Below are positions 19,435-28,410 of a stretch of 64,000 nt of DNA, one piece after another. Under the pieces are notes generated by a model that saw only the letters and a list, made by a program, of their open reading frames with translations, was not told where the DNA came from and searched no databases. This stretch comes from Enterococcaceae bacterium OF42-14pH9A (GTDB taxonomy: Bacteria; Bacillota; Bacilli; Lactobacillales; Enterococcaceae). Location: positions 248,001 to 312,000 of the forward strand of contig JAQEYU010000002.1 in assembly GCA_027692465.1 (NCBI GenBank), in the 5' to 3' direction. The position numbers and the translations under genes were made by a program. How positions within the stretch are numbered: position 1 is the stretch's first letter; each line of letters starts with the position of its first letter.

Positions 19435-20244
19435 TTATTTTTCGCCCATTTCGTGATTCTTCTGAGCGGCAGCAGCCACGGCATTGATGACCGCCGCTCT
19501 GAAGCCGGTATCTTCCAGCACTTTCACAGCAGCGATCGTGGTTCCTCCCGGCGAAGTGACCATATCCTTCAAAGCACCGGGATGCTCACCGGTTTCCAGT
19601 ACCATCTTAGCCGCTCCCAAAACAGTCTGGGCCGCAAACTCATACGCCTGTGCTCGAGGCATCCCTTCCAGCACTGCGCCGTCTGCCAAGGCTTCAATAA
19701 ACAGATAGACATACGCCGGTGCCGAACCGGAAACGCCCACCACGGCATCGATCAGCGACTCAGGCACTACTTCTGCCTTACCGAAGCTGCGAAAGACTGC
19801 CAGAACCTGCGCCAGCTCTGCCTCACTGACTGCATTATTCGGTGTAACAGAAGACATCGCCGCCCCCACCAAGGCTGGTGTATTGGGCATCACCCGGACG
19901 ATTTTGCGATTGTCGTCCCCTAAAGCTGTCTGGATGTCGCAGAGCGAGACGCCTGCCGCTACTGAGACAATCACTTTGTCGCCGGTCAAGAGGGTATTTT
20001 TTTCTGCCAGTAGCCCCGGCAAAATGTAGGGCTTCACCGCAAAAATGATGATCTGGCATTCCCGTATCAGATCGCTGCTGTCAGACACTGCCGTAGTCCC
20101 AAGCTCTGCAGCCAGCTTTTCAGCAACTGAAAAAGTGCGATCATAGATTAAAATGTCCGTCTTATCATACAAGCCGGCACCTGCCAAGCCCCGCACCATC
20201 GCCCGGCCCATATTTCCCGTTCCGATAAATCCAATCTTTGTCAT
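19435..20244 (-). CDS. proC: Pyrroline-5-carboxylate reductase
   Basis: 269 residues. Last step of proline synthesis, NAD(P)H-dependent. Rossmann motif GFIGTGNMGRAM at the N-terminus, VMPNTPALVGAAMS (about 117), SGSAPAYVYLFIEAL (about 172) and TSPGGTTIAAVKVLE (about 230). ATG 20244 is chosen because AAAGGAG lies eight bases ahead; a GTG three codons upstream overlaps that site. No proA or proB is adjacent. Confidence 0.96.
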   Translation of the reverse strand: MTKIGFIGTGNMGRAMVRGLAGAGLYDKTDILIYDRTFSVAEKLAAELGTTAVSDSSDLIRECQIIIFAVKPYILPGLLAEKNTLLTGDKVIVSVAAGVSLCDIQTALGDDNRKIVRVMPNTPALVGAAMSSVTPNNAVSEAELAQVLAVFRSFGKAEVVPESLIDAVVGVSGSAPAYVYLFIEALADGAVLEGMPRAQAYEFAAQTVLGAAKMVLETGEHPGALKDMVTSPGGTTIAAVKVLEDTGFRAAVINAVAAAAQKNHEMGEK

Positions 20245-20349
20245 CTGCTCCACTCCTTTTGCAATTCAGCAGCGGCCATCACCGGCCACCGCTATTCCTC
20301 TTAAGTTTGCCCCAAATCTTTCGGCACGTCTACTGTCAGAATGGTATTT

Positions 20350-20425
20350 TTATGAACAAAAAGCCCCGCTGCCGAGATTTGCAGGCTGGGTTCGGGCTCA
20401 GCACGGATAAATCCGGCAAATCCCC
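20350..20425 (-). terminator. Terminator region of hemC
   Basis: On the minus strand GCAGCTGGGT/ACCCAGCCTGC and then an AGCCC...GGGGCT stem followed by TTTTTG can form. The G+C-rich stem and T tail fit a terminator between hemC and proC, though several alternative pairings exist. Confidence 0.55.
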
Positions 20426-20474
20426 GACCCAGCTGCGACTGTCACCTACAGTGGGGATATATTTTTCTGCAGTG

Positions 20475-21467
20475 CTATTCCGGTAAAAAAGTTGCCTGAG
20501 CCCGAATCTGCTCGGCGACTCGGATCCCGAGAGCCGCAGCGGCTGTCATCGTGGCCGGGCTGCCGGCTTCTGCCAAAAGCTCGGTCCCGTCGGCTTCATT
20601 GCCCAGCTGACCGGTAAACAACAGCTGCGGTTCACTTGCGGCAACTGCTGCCGTACGCGACTTGGCATCGGCAGCCGAATCTGCCGCCGCGCTCGTCAGG
20701 CGGGCATATCCCGCCAGCGGTACATTGCATCCCAATCCGAAAACTGCCAGAAAGGCTCGTTCGCAGGTCACCGCCAAGCGGACCGCTGGATCATCCAACA
20801 CCCGCAGCAGTTCTTCTTCTTGGGACTCGGCGCGGCATTCGACGGCGATCGCCCCCTGCCCGACAGCCGGCAAAAATTCCGCTACCGGCAGTTGAAATTC
20901 CGTCAGCCCCTGTTCCTTGATGGGCAGACCGTAACGGCGAATCCCCGCCTGGGCCATCACGATGGCATCGTATTGCCCGGAAGTCAGCTTTTCCAGGCGG
21001 GTGTCGATATTGCCCCGCAACGGCTCCAAGCGCAGATCCGGACGAACCGCCGCCAATTGGAACCGGCGCCGGCGACTGCTGGTTCCTACGACAGCCCCTG
21101 TCGGCAAAGCGGCCAGGGAAGTAAACGGCGACCGCAGGATCAGACTGTCCCCCACCGGCTGGCGCTCGGGAAATGCCCCCAGCACCAGTCCCGCCGGCTC
21201 CACCGAGGGCAGGTCTTTGGCGCTGTGGACGGCCATATCGATCTCACCGGCCAGAAGCGCTTCCTGGATAGCTTTTACAAATACTCCCTGACCGCCCATC
21301 TGCACCAAATCAGTCGTGCGATCCAGATCACCACGAGTCTCCATCAGTACCTTTTCAAACTGTTTTGTGGGAAAAGCGGCCTTCAAACGAGCGATTACAC
21401 CGTCTGTCTGAATCTGGGCCAGCCGACTTTTACGGGTTCCAATCCTATATACCTGTTTTGCGGTCAT
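20475..21467 (-). CDS. hemC: Hydroxymethylbilane synthase (porphobilinogen deaminase)
   Basis: 330 residues. Condenses four porphobilinogens to hydroxymethylbilane. Motifs: IGTRKSRLAQIQT, DMAVHSAKDLPS with the catalytic Asp, GTSSRRRRFQL, LRGNIDTRLEKL, and FGLGCNVPLAGYA with the cysteine that binds the dipyrromethane cofactor. The C-terminal region contains an Ala-rich insert. Overlaps the upstream SUMT gene by 23 bp, so the two are coupled. Genes for earlier steps (hemA, hemL, hemB) are not in this window. Confidence 0.95.
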   Translation of the reverse strand: MTAKQVYRIGTRKSRLAQIQTDGVIARLKAAFPTKQFEKVLMETRGDLDRTTDLVQMGGQGVFVKAIQEALLAGEIDMAVHSAKDLPSVEPAGLVLGAFPERQPVGDSLILRSPFTSLAALPTGAVVGTSSRRRRFQLAAVRPDLRLEPLRGNIDTRLEKLTSGQYDAIVMAQAGIRRYGLPIKEQGLTEFQLPVAEFLPAVGQGAIAVECRAESQEEELLRVLDDPAVRLAVTCERAFLAVFGLGCNVPLAGYARLTSAAADSAADAKSRTAAVAASEPQLLFTGQLGNEADGTELLAEAGSPATMTAAAALGIRVAEQIRAQATFLPE

Positions 21468-22452
21468 CTTCTGCCAGCTCCTCTTTCAGTGCTGCAAACA
21501 GCTTTTGTGCCTGCTCGCTTTCATATTCGACACGGCCGTTTTCAGCTGCCAGATATTCCGGCAGCAGCCGTTGATGCAACTCATCGAAACGTCGATCCCG
21601 CGCTGTTCCTACAAAGACCGGGTAAAAATCCGCCCCCTGATCCGTGTAGTCCAGCATCTCCTCAAAGGACAGCCCGCTCGTTGTGACATACACCAGCCGC
21701 TCGCCAAAATGCGGCAGCGCTTCAAACCAGGAGGTGTCTTCTGCCTGAGAAGCGGTGGGCCCGATGATGATTAATGCCGGATTTTTCAGTCCGGCTGCGG
21801 CCGTCTTTTCGGCAATATCAGCCACGGTTCCCACAACCTTTTCCTGACGCCCCCACGTACCCCAGCGGATCACTGCGGCCGGCAGTGTGGCAGCGGCTCC
21901 CTGACTGGTGAAGATGGCCGTCAGTTCCGCCAGCTTCTCCATGCCCATATAGATGACTACGGTTCCGCCGGCAGCAATCTGCGCCACCGGTTCAGCTGCG
22001 AAGTCCTGCAGCTGCGCAGTGGGCGTTGCGATCAGACATTTTTCCGCCAAATGACGATGGGTCACGGCAAAACCGGCATACAACGAGGCTCCGCTGGCAC
22101 TGGTCACACCGGGATAGACTTCGTAGGAAATCCCGGCAGCTTTAAGCGCCGCCATTTCTTCTCCCACCCGGCCGAAGAAACCGGGATCACCGCCTTTCAG
22201 CCGCACCACCGTCTTGCCGGCCGCCGCCGCAGCAATCATTGCCGCCTCGATCTCCTCTTGCTTCAGTGCATGATGATCCGGTGCTTTGCCCACGAAAACC
22301 AGCTCGGCCGCCTTGGGTGCCAGATACAGCAGCAGCGGGTTCAGCAGCCGATCATAAAAAACGATGTCCGCCTGTGCCAACGCCCGCTGCCCTTTGATGG
22401 TCAACAAGGCCGGATCACCGCTGCCGGCGCCGACAAGGTATACTTTTGCCAT
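21445..22452 (-). CDS. cobA: Uroporphyrinogen-III C-methyltransferase with short HemD-like tail
   Basis: 335 residues. Residues 1-245 are a complete SUMT: VGAGSGDPALLTIKG, VVRLKGGDPGFFGRVGEE, TSASGASLYAGFAVTHR, VVIYMGMEKL. It methylates uroporphyrinogen III to precorrin-2 for siroheme or cobalamin. Residues about 246-335 (FGERLVYVTTSGLSFEEML onward) look like the first third of uroporphyrinogen-III synthase, as in CobA-HemD fusions, but the rest is missing. Whether the tail is active is doubtful. ATG 22452 (MAKVYLVGAG) chosen; further upstream codons do not resemble the family. Confidence 0.88.
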   Translation of the reverse strand: MAKVYLVGAGSGDPALLTIKGQRALAQADIVFYDRLLNPLLLYLAPKAAELVFVGKAPDHHALKQEEIEAAMIAAAAAGKTVVRLKGGDPGFFGRVGEEMAALKAAGISYEVYPGVTSASGASLYAGFAVTHRHLAEKCLIATPTAQLQDFAAEPVAQIAAGGTVVIYMGMEKLAELTAIFTSQGAAATLPAAVIRWGTWGRQEKVVGTVADIAEKTAAAGLKNPALIIIGPTASQAEDTSWFEALPHFGERLVYVTTSGLSFEEMLDYTDQGADFYPVFVGTARDRRFDELHQRLLPEYLAAENGRVEYESEQAQKLFAALKEELAEDDRKTGI

Positions 22453-22508
22453 ATGAAATTCTCCAATCTTTTCTGTCTTGCGCTGCATTTTAGCACCGGT
22501 TGCGCTTG

Positions 22509-23192
22509 TTATTTTCCAGCCGCCTTGGCAGCATCTGTATAGCGCTTGGTAATCAGTTGCGGTCGAGTGATAATGGAACCCACCACCACACAATAGGCTC
22601 CCATTTTCAAAGCTGCCGTCACCTGAGCGGGGTCATCCGTGTGTCCTTCCATCACTACCGGCACCTTTACGCGCCGGATGATTGCCTGCAGCAGTTCCAG
22701 GTCCGGTGTTGCAGTTTTTCTCGAATAGGAGGTGTATCCCGCCAAGGTGGTAGAGATTAGATCAAAGCCGAGCGCTTCTGCCTGAACAGCCTCCGCCAAA
22801 GTCGAACAATCTGCCATCGCCAAACGGCCCCCCTGATGAATCTGGGCTACCAGTTTCTCCAATCGGACGCCGCCGGGACGAGGCCGACCGGTTCCGTCCA
22901 ATGCGATAATCTCCGCTGGTGTCTCCAAAAGCTCCGCCACTTCTTTGGCAGTCGCTGTGATGAAGACTTCCGAGTCGGGATAATCCCGTTTGATGATTCC
23001 CATCACCGGCAGATCAACCTGTTTTTTTATTTCATTAATATCCGCAACAGTATTGGCCCGGATTCCCACTGCACCGCCTTGTGCAGCTGCCAGCGCCAGC
23101 CGTCCCATGATAAATGAGCTGTGCAGCGGCTCCTCCGGCAATGCCTGACAGGAAACCACTACACCGCCCTTGATTTTCTCCAAACTGTTCAT
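22509..23192 (-). CDS. nanE: N-acetylmannosamine-6-phosphate 2-epimerase
   Basis: 227 residues, TIM-barrel epimerase converting ManNAc-6-P to GlcNAc-6-P in sialic acid and N-acetylmannosamine use. Motifs: GGVVVSCQALPEEPLHSS, GAVGIRANTVADI, GIIKRDYPDSEVFITA, ALDGTGRPRP, MADCSTLAEA, VVMEGHTDDPAQV, VVVGSIITRP. Stands 56 bp before cobA on the same strand, although the functions are unrelated; nanA and nanK are not seen here. Confidence 0.95.
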   Translation of the reverse strand: MNSLEKIKGGVVVSCQALPEEPLHSSFIMGRLALAAAQGGAVGIRANTVADINEIKKQVDLPVMGIIKRDYPDSEVFITATAKEVAELLETPAEIIALDGTGRPRPGGVRLEKLVAQIHQGGRLAMADCSTLAEAVQAEALGFDLISTTLAGYTSYSRKTATPDLELLQAIIRRVKVPVVMEGHTDDPAQVTAALKMGAYCVVVGSIITRPQLITKRYTDAAKAAGK

Positions 23193-23331
23193 CCCGTACC
23201 CCGCCTTATCCTGCGATCTTCTCGCGTTATTTTCCTACGCTGTAACGATACAAAAGAAACAGCCGCCTGTAAACTGTTTTAACCGGATTTCTCGCCAACT
23301 CACTGCCGCTCACAGCAAAGGATGTGTCCAG

Positions 23332-23598
23332 TATTTCATCTGGACTGAAATTAGGGTGTGTCTGAAAACTCTGGGGGAATCCAGATTTTTGCGGACTTTT
23401 TGCCGAAATCAAGGAGTAAAGCGCAGCTTATGTGGTGCAAAGCTGCGCATTTACGAGTAGATTGCGGTGAAAAGGACCAAAATATCTGCCACTGGAGTTT
23501 TCAGACATGCCCTAAAGTAATCGGCCGAGTTCCGAAAAGTTTCAGAAGGCGCTGGAGTCTTTGGACAGATTGTTTTTGATTTCTTGCCGGATAGAACA
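23332..23598 (+). repeat. Family 2 repeat, copy C: internally deleted and interrupted
   Basis: The left end (TATTTCATCTGGACTG, from 23332) and right end (TTGCCGGATAGAACA, to 23598) match copy A at 3533-4108. Between them only the first ~60 and last ~45 bp of the element remain; the centre is deleted at TTTCAGAAGGC. A complete family 1 element (23354-23512) is inserted. Flanked by CCAG on the left and CTAG on the right, a decayed 4-bp duplication. Confidence 0.75.
23354..23512 (+). repeat. Family 1 MITE-like repeat (159 bp) nested in family 2 copy C
   Basis: Ends GGGTGTGTCTGAAAACTC and GAGTTTTCAGACATGCCC are terminal inverted repeats of about 18 bp. TA is present on both sides (23352-23353, 23513-23514). 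Removing the element and one TA restores the family 2 sequence at exactly the length seen in copy A, proving that TA is the duplicated target. The interior includes inverted segments around CGCAGC/GCTGCG, so the whole can fold back. No gene. Confidence 0.88.
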
Positions 23599-23633
23599 CT
23601 AGGGGACAGCACACTAATCTGCCCTGCCAGAGA

Positions 23634-24431
23634 TCACACCTCAAACAACCCCAGTGTTACGCAGGCTTCCCAAATCCCGTGTTCACCGACTTTTTTGGTG
23701 ATGTGGCCGGCTTTTTCCTTCAAAGCCGGTGCCGCATTGCCCATTGCTACTGGCAGCCCCACTGTTTCAAACATAGCGAAATCATTTTCCTCATCCCCAA
23801 AGGCCAACGCTTCTGCCGGTGTAATCGCCATTTTTGCCAGAATATCGTGAATCCCGGTCGCCTTGGAAATCGCCGCCAGATGGATATCCACCACAGTCGG
23901 CGCCACTTTTTCCACCTTCACTTCCGGTAACGAAAGCCTAATCTGAGAAGCATCCCCGCTGTGGCAGATTACTTGGATGATGTCTTGCGGCAGCTCTTCT
24001 TGATTCTTGAGATCAAGAATATCCGTGATACCGCCGTCATTTCCCAACGCAGCCAAATCAGAAGAATACAGCTGGTGAGGGGTCTCCACCAGATAAGGCA
24101 ATCCTTGCGCTGTCAATTCTTGCTGGATTCTAGTCAAAATATCCGCTCCTAGCCGGTGAGTCGCCAGCGTTTTCCCTTGATACACCACATGAGCTCCATT
24201 CGATGAAATAACACTTTCAACCCCCAATTTTTCTGCCAGTTGGTGGATTGCTTGATAATTGCGGCCGGTCGCAATTACCGGTTCAATGCCATTAGCTTTC
24301 AACTTTCTCAGTGCTTGCCGGGCAGATTCAGGAATCCGCGCATAAATCCCCAGATCTTGCGGCAGCTCATTGTCTGCCAAGGTCCCGTCAATATCGAAAA
24401 ATGCGATTTTGTAATGTGGCGGCTGTGCCAT
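23634..24431 (-). CDS. Cof-type HAD phosphatase
   Basis: 265 residues of HAD subfamily IIB. Motif I FFDIDGTLAD (nucleophile Asp at about 13), motif II VISSNGAHVVYQ, a Lys in SKATGIHDIL, and motif IV FGDEENDFAMFE. These hydrolases remove phosphate from sugar phosphates or cofactors; the substrate cannot be told. A single gene with repeats on its 3' side. Confidence 0.9.
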   Translation of the reverse strand: MAQPPHYKIAFFDIDGTLADNELPQDLGIYARIPESARQALRKLKANGIEPVIATGRNYQAIHQLAEKLGVESVISSNGAHVVYQGKTLATHRLGADILTRIQQELTAQGLPYLVETPHQLYSSDLAALGNDGGITDILDLKNQEELPQDIIQVICHSGDASQIRLSLPEVKVEKVAPTVVDIHLAAISKATGIHDILAKMAITPAEALAFGDEENDFAMFETVGLPVAMGNAAPALKEKAGHITKKVGEHGIWEACVTLGLFEV

Positions 24432-24528
24432 GATTACCCCTCCTTAAAACGTCTTTTCTTCATGATAACAGGAAACAAGCCTACAAGAAAGCTGTAGCAG
24501 CAACGCAGGAGGCTCCCCATCCTGAACG

Positions 24529-24575
24529 AAAATAAAAAAGCCGGTATCAGCTGCACTTGCCACTGCCGATGCCGA
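24529..24575 (-). terminator. Possible terminator
   Basis: On the minus strand an imperfect stem around ATCGGCATC/GATACCGGC followed by TTTTTTATTTT. It would end the small gene at 24611-24769. Confidence 0.45.
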
Positions 24576-24610
24576 TCCTTTTGCTATTTTTCCGAACTGC
24601 CGCTGCCCCG

Positions 24611-24769
24611 TCAGCGTTGCCGGACAACCGCCCACGCTGTCGAAAGTACCTCGATCACCACAAAGGACTGGACATACGTCGAAACGCTCCGTAGCGGTGC
24701 CCAGCGGAATAAGAAGCCCGCCAAAAACGGCAACAGCGCTACAGGCACCCAGATCTTCAAAGCCATCAT
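24611..24769 (-). CDS. Possible small membrane protein (52 aa)
   Basis: Starts MMALKIWVPVALLPFLAGF, contains one hydrophobic helix of about 18 residues, a short basic loop and a second apolar stretch, and ends VVRQR. GGGATGGGA stands close upstream as a weak ribosome site and a terminator-like hairpin follows. No family recognised; composition fits a real membrane peptide but chance is possible. Confidence 0.35.
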   Translation of the reverse strand: MMALKIWVPVALLPFLAGFLFRWAPLRSVSTYVQSFVVIEVLSTAWAVVRQR

Positions 24770-24925
24770 GATCCCATCCCGTAAATTCTGCTTCCAGCTT
24801 TGCTATGCTTTCATCGAAAACTCCTCCATTTCTCCTTTTGGCGCCTCCATTCTAGCACTTCATTATTTTATTGTCTAAAAATCCTTTTGTTTATCATTTT
24901 TACAGAATATACTCGTTATTGAAAA
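24770..24925. other. Intergenic, no clear feature
   Basis: AT-rich stretch before the frame at 24926. No convincing promoter or repeat. Confidence 0.4.
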
Positions 24926-25726
24926 ATGTTTTTTCAGACTCCCAAAGTACCGGAAAACAATCGTTCATACAAACTTGAAGAAGTTTTCTCTGATCAGACG
25001 CAAGTAGGCCTCCATTTCACTATCAAGCTGCCTGAGAAATCTCCTTTAATGGCAAAGAACATGAGTGAATACATTTTGAATTTTGCTTTATACAATGGTG
25101 ATGGAACACTGCTCGCGGATGCCAATAGCGGCCTAAATAATGGCGGTCAAGACAGTCTTATGACCGGTACGTACAAGTATATAAGTCAAAAGACTGCCAA
25201 TGCCAACACGATCAACTTGACCGTGTTATTACATGGTGATCTCAAGGCAGACGTTCCCGAACTTAAAAATGCCAGTGTAAAAATCACCGGCATTTCTGCT
25301 AAGGATGAAAGAGCTAACCAGGAGGGTTTTAATAAAGCCAAAGATAACAGCATCAAAGGACATTGGAATCTGCCAATCGACTCACAAACGGTGAAAGCAT
25401 TACCCGTCATCGATTTTGAAAATGCCGCAGCCGCTTCAGATATCTCGGTGATCAGTGCTAAAGCCTATCCGAGCTCTTTTGTTTTGACGATGAAGTATAC
25501 CGATACCCTCCAGGAAATGTTAAAGAGGAATGATTCCGGGGTATTCACTTTATCAGGCAGCAACAACGACGGTTCCTTCACATATAACCTAATGCAAATC
25601 GACACGCAGCAGCAGGCGGGTGAAACGGTTAAGATCCTTGTCTTTGAATATGGTGGATATGATGCTTTCAATAGTGTTTCAGTTCAGTTATCCGACGTGG
25701 ATACTTTGACCTTACGAGAAAAATAA
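24926..25726 (+). CDS. Probable C-terminal fragment of an extracellular protein
   Basis: 266 residues, rich in Asn, Ser, Thr and beta-forming segments, e.g. YILNFALYNGDGTLL, VKITGISAKDE, VVISAKAYPSSFVLTMKYTD. The composition is like the outer domains of DUF4179/DUF5643-type membrane proteins of Firmicutes. There is no signal peptide or transmembrane helix, no ribosome site before the ATG, and a stop codon directly upstream, so the N-terminal anchor seems to have been lost. It may be a pseudogene. Lower G+C than its neighbours. Confidence 0.5.
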   Translation: MFFQTPKVPENNRSYKLEEVFSDQTQVGLHFTIKLPEKSPLMAKNMSEYILNFALYNGDGTLLADANSGLNNGGQDSLMTGTYKYISQKTANANTINLTVLLHGDLKADVPELKNASVKITGISAKDERANQEGFNKAKDNSIKGHWNLPIDSQTVKALPVIDFENAAAASDISVISAKAYPSSFVLTMKYTDTLQEMLKRNDSGVFTLSGSNNDGSFTYNLMQIDTQQQAGETVKILVFEYGGYDAFNSVSVQLSDVDTLTLREK

Positions 25727-25751
25727 TCTGCAAAACTAGTGAATTTTTATG

Positions 25752-25780
25752 AGAGGATCTCGCTTGGGATCCTCTTTTAG
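25752..25780 (+). terminator. Rho-independent terminator
   Basis: GAGAGGATC and GATCCTCTTTT pair around TCGCTTGG with a T run. Ends the 24926 frame. Confidence 0.7.
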
Positions 25781-25811
25781 TCGAAAAGTATGTTCAAAAA
25801 TTTTTCCGGCA

Positions 25812-25862
25812 ACAAAAAAAGCGCTGAAATCCTTGCACAACAAGGATTCCAACGCTTTAGAA
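25812..25862 (-). terminator. Terminator of the rplJL operon
   Basis: Long stem AAAGCG..GAATCCTTG / CAAGGATT..CGCTTT followed on the minus strand by at least four further T. Directly after rplL. Confidence 0.85.
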
Positions 25863-25873
25863 GTCAAATAAAA

Positions 25874-26239
25874 TTATTTAACTGTTACAGATGCGCCTAC
25901 TTCTTCCAAAGCAGCTTTCAAAGCGTCTGCTTCGTCTTTAGAGATGCCTTCTTTAACAGCTGAAGGAGCGCCGTCAACTACTGCTTTAGCTTCTTTCAAG
26001 CCCAAGCCAGTTGCTTCACGAACTGCTTTGATAACTTTAACTTTTTGGTCGCCAGCTGCAGTCAATTCAACTGTAAATTCAGTTTGTTCTTCAGCAGCAG
26101 CCGCAGGGCCAGCAGCAACAGCTACAGGAGCTGCAGCAGATACGCCAAATTCTTCTTCGATAGCTTTAACTAAGTCGTTCAATTCAAGGATTGTCGCGCC
26201 TTTCAGCTCTTCGACAATGTTTTCAATGTTCAATGCCAT
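25874..26239 (-). CDS. rplL: 50S ribosomal protein L7/L12
   Basis: 121 residues. N-terminal dimer and L10-binding region ([22 protein letters not shown]), Ala-rich hinge, and C-terminal factor-binding domain ending [12 protein letters not shown]. Second gene of the rplJ-rplL operon and unlike its neighbours in strongly biased codon use, as expected for high expression. Confidence 0.98.
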   Translation of the reverse strand: MALNIENIVEELKGATILELNDLVKAIEEEFGVSAAAPVAVAAGPAAAAEEQTEFTVELTAAGDQKVKVIKAVREATGLGLKEAKAVVDGAPSAVKEGISKDEADALKAALEEVGASVTVK

Positions 26240-26300
26240 GATTGATTTCCTCCATTTTAGGTAAGTTTTAGGTTGTGTTGCAGATCAAGCTACGCTGCGA

Positions 26301-26804
26301 TTAAGCTGCGTCGCCTTCTTTTGATTCGATAACTGCGTTGACTGCGTATGCAACATTGCGGACTGGCGCTTGCAAGACAGACAGCAACATAGAAAGGAGA
26401 CCTTCGCGGTTTGGCAGTTTTGCCAGTGCGACCATTTCGTCGACTGTCGAAACTTTACCTTCGATGATACCACCTTTGATTTCCAAAGCTTTCGCGTCTT
26501 GTGCAAAATCGTTGACGATTTTCGCAGGAGCCACGACATCTTCGTTACTGATAGCAACGGCTGTCGGACCTGTGAATACTTCATCCAATCCTTCAAGACC
26601 TACTTGTTTGGCAGCGCGGGAAAGGATCGAGTTTTTGATAACTTTCATTTCCACGCCATTGTCACGCAATTGTTTACGCAAACGAGTCACTTCGTCTACA
26701 GTCAAACCACGGTAGTCAACTACGACTACGGATGCGGCTGCTTGCAGTTTTGCAGCGACTTCGTCAACTAATTGCGCTTTTTTAGCGATAGCTGCTTCAC
26801 TCAT
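26301..26804 (-). CDS. rplJ: 50S ribosomal protein L10
   Basis: 167 residues; binds 23S rRNA and carries the L7/L12 dimers. Starts [17 protein letters not shown] at ATG 26804 with GGAGG nine bases ahead; the frame is open further upstream through the leader but that part is not protein. Autoregulated through the leader RNA at 26970-27075. Confidence 0.97.
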   Translation of the reverse strand: MSEAAIAKKAQLVDEVAAKLQAAASVVVVDYRGLTVDEVTRLRKQLRDNGVEMKVIKNSILSRAAKQVGLEGLDEVFTGPTAVAISNEDVVAPAKIVNDFAQDAKALEIKGGIIEGKVSTVDEMVALAKLPNREGLLSMLLSVLQAPVRNVAYAVNAVIESKEGDAA

Positions 26805-26969
26805 TTGTATTTCACCTCCAAGATTTGATGGGTTAGAGTCGTTTGTACATCGGCTGATACGGTCGTCGCAGACTAAACGCCTGTTTGACTGCAAAGGGCA
26901 AGCCCTTTTCGTTTCAGTGTGTTCGCTTCCGGCATTCGCCGAAAAGTCGGCTATCCGGTCACAAACATA

Positions 26970-27075
26970 CAAAAAAACCCTATGCCACCGTAGACATAGA
27001 GGGACCATTGACTGTTCTCAACGTTGTCCTCGGCAGGAAATTAAGGCGGGGCCACCTGCTGTCTTCGGTACAGTT
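26970..27075 (-). ncRNA. L10 leader with attenuator
   Basis: The minus strand carries the conserved L10-binding pattern: ACCGAAGACAGCAGGTGGC, a short stem, TTTCCTGCCGAGG, then a terminator stem CCCTCTATGTC/GGCATAGGG (26978-27003) with seven T. This is the known ribosomal protein L10 leader of Firmicutes, in which L10(L12)4 promotes termination before rplJ. Confidence 0.85.
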
Positions 27076-27084
27076 AAACTTTAA

Positions 27085-27125
27085 CCTTGACTACCTTATC
27101 ACAGACAAGGCAGTCAAGTCAAGTT
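27085..27125 (-). promoter_or_regulatory. Promoter of the rplJL operon
   Basis: Two overlapping TTGACT hexamers on the minus strand lie 17-18 bp upstream of GATAAGGT. Suitable for transcription into the L10 leader. Confidence 0.45.
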
Positions 27126-27166
27126 TAGTTTTTCATTTTTTCGTTAGGTAATTGGCAGGCGCCGAC

Positions 27167-27856
27167 TTAGAAAGAAGCAGCGTCTACGTGGATACCAGGG
27201 CCGAAAGTAGTTGTGATAGAGATGTTTTGCATGTAAACACCTTTAGCTGCTGAAGGTTTTGCTTTCACCAGAGTGTCATGGATTGTTTTGAAGTTTTCGA
27301 CCAATTTATCATTTTCAAATGATACTTTACCGATTGGCACGTGAATGTTACCAGCTTTGTCAACGCGGTAAGTTACTTTACCAGCTTTTACTTCGTTGAT
27401 TGCTTTGGTAACGTCCATTGTAACTGTACCGGTCTTAGGGTTAGGCATCAAGCCTTTAGGACCCAAGACACGACCCAATTTACCAACTTCAGCCATCATG
27501 TCAGGTGTTGCAACAACTACGTCGAAATCGAACCAGCCGCCTTGGATCTTTTGAACCATGTCTGCTTCGCCTACGAAGTCTGCGCCTGCAGCTTCAGCTT
27601 CTTTGGCTTTTTCGCCTTTTGCGAAAACCAAAACTTTTTGTGTTTTACCAGTACCGTTTGGCAGAACTACCGCGCCACGGATTTGTTGGTCCGCTTTTTT
27701 AGGGTCTACGTTCAGACGGTAAGCAACTTCAACCGTTGCGTCGAATTTTGCGATATTTGTGTCTTTAGCCAATGCAACAGCTTCTTCTACAGCGTAAGCT
27801 TTGGTATTGTCAACTTTTTTCAATGCGTCTTGCATTTTTTTGCTCTTTTTAGCCAT
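27167..27856 (-). CDS. rplA: 50S ribosomal protein L1
   Basis: 229 residues, full length. Builds the L1 stalk at the E site. Segments [41 protein letters not shown] N-terminus and [15 protein letters not shown] in the second domain. GGAGG precedes the ATG. The leader motif at 27871-27900 resembles that before rplK. Confidence 0.98.
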   Translation of the reverse strand: MAKKSKKMQDALKKVDNTKAYAVEEAVALAKDTNIAKFDATVEVAYRLNVDPKKADQQIRGAVVLPNGTGKTQKVLVFAKGEKAKEAEAAGADFVGEADMVQKIQGGWFDFDVVVATPDMMAEVGKLGRVLGPKGLMPNPKTGTVTMDVTKAINEVKAGKVTYRVDKAGNIHVPIGKVSFENDKLVENFKTIHDTLVKAKPSAAKGVYMQNISITTTFGPGIHVDAASF

Positions 27857-27870
27857 TTTGTTTCCTCCTT

Positions 27871-27900
27871 GATGTGGTTATAACGGTAGAACCTCCCACG
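27871..27900 (-). promoter_or_regulatory. L1-type leader motif before rplA
   Basis: CGTGGGAGGT ... AACCACATCAAGGAGG is seen just ahead of rplA and again, with longer loop, ahead of rplK. The shared GTGGGAGG/ACCACATC pair can form a short stem; Gram-positive rplK and rplA leaders often carry this motif, thought to be an L1 binding site. Confidence 0.55.
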
Positions 27901-27964
27901 TCTTTCCATATCTTTCAATACAGAACCAACTGAGAAGCTACGTAATCGGGGTTATGTGCAGAAA

Positions 27965-28387
27965 TTATTCTACAGTGATCCCCATGCTTCGTGCAGTTCC
28001 TTCGACCATGCGCATTGCTGCTTCAACGTCAGCTGCGTTTAGGTCTTCCATTTTCAACTCAGCGATTTCTTTGACTTGGTCGCGAGTAACTTTGGCAACT
28101 TTGGTCTTGTTTGGTTCGCCTGAACCTTTTTCAACTTTAGCCGCTTTTTTCAGCAATACTGCTGCTGGCGGAGTTTTGGTTACGAAGGTGAATGAACGGT
28201 CTTCGTATACAGAGATCACTACTGGAATGATCAAACCTGCTTGGTCAGCGGTACGGGCGTTAAATTCTTTTGTAAAGCCCATGATGTTGATCCCTGCTTG
28301 ACCCAATGCAGGACCTACTGGGGGAGCTGGTGTTGCTTTCCCTGCAGGAATTTGCAATTTAACGAGTTTTTCTACTTTTTTTGCCAC
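27965..28387 (-). CDS. rplK: 50S ribosomal protein L11
   Basis: 140 residues, full length. [34 protein letters not shown] is the diagnostic N-terminal region; C-terminal RNA-binding domain ends [12 protein letters not shown]. Starts at GTG 28387 with AAGGAGG eight bases ahead. First gene of the rplK-rplA pair; nusG is not adjacent but 17 kb away. Confidence 0.98.
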   Translation of the reverse strand: MAKKVEKLVKLQIPAGKATPAPPVGPALGQAGINIMGFTKEFNARTADQAGLIIPVVISVYEDRSFTFVTKTPPAAVLLKKAAKVEKGSGEPNKTKVAKVTRDQVKEIAELKMEDLNAADVEAAMRMVEGTARSMGITVE

Positions 28388-28410
28388 GAGACATACCTCC
28401 TTGAGTCCGT

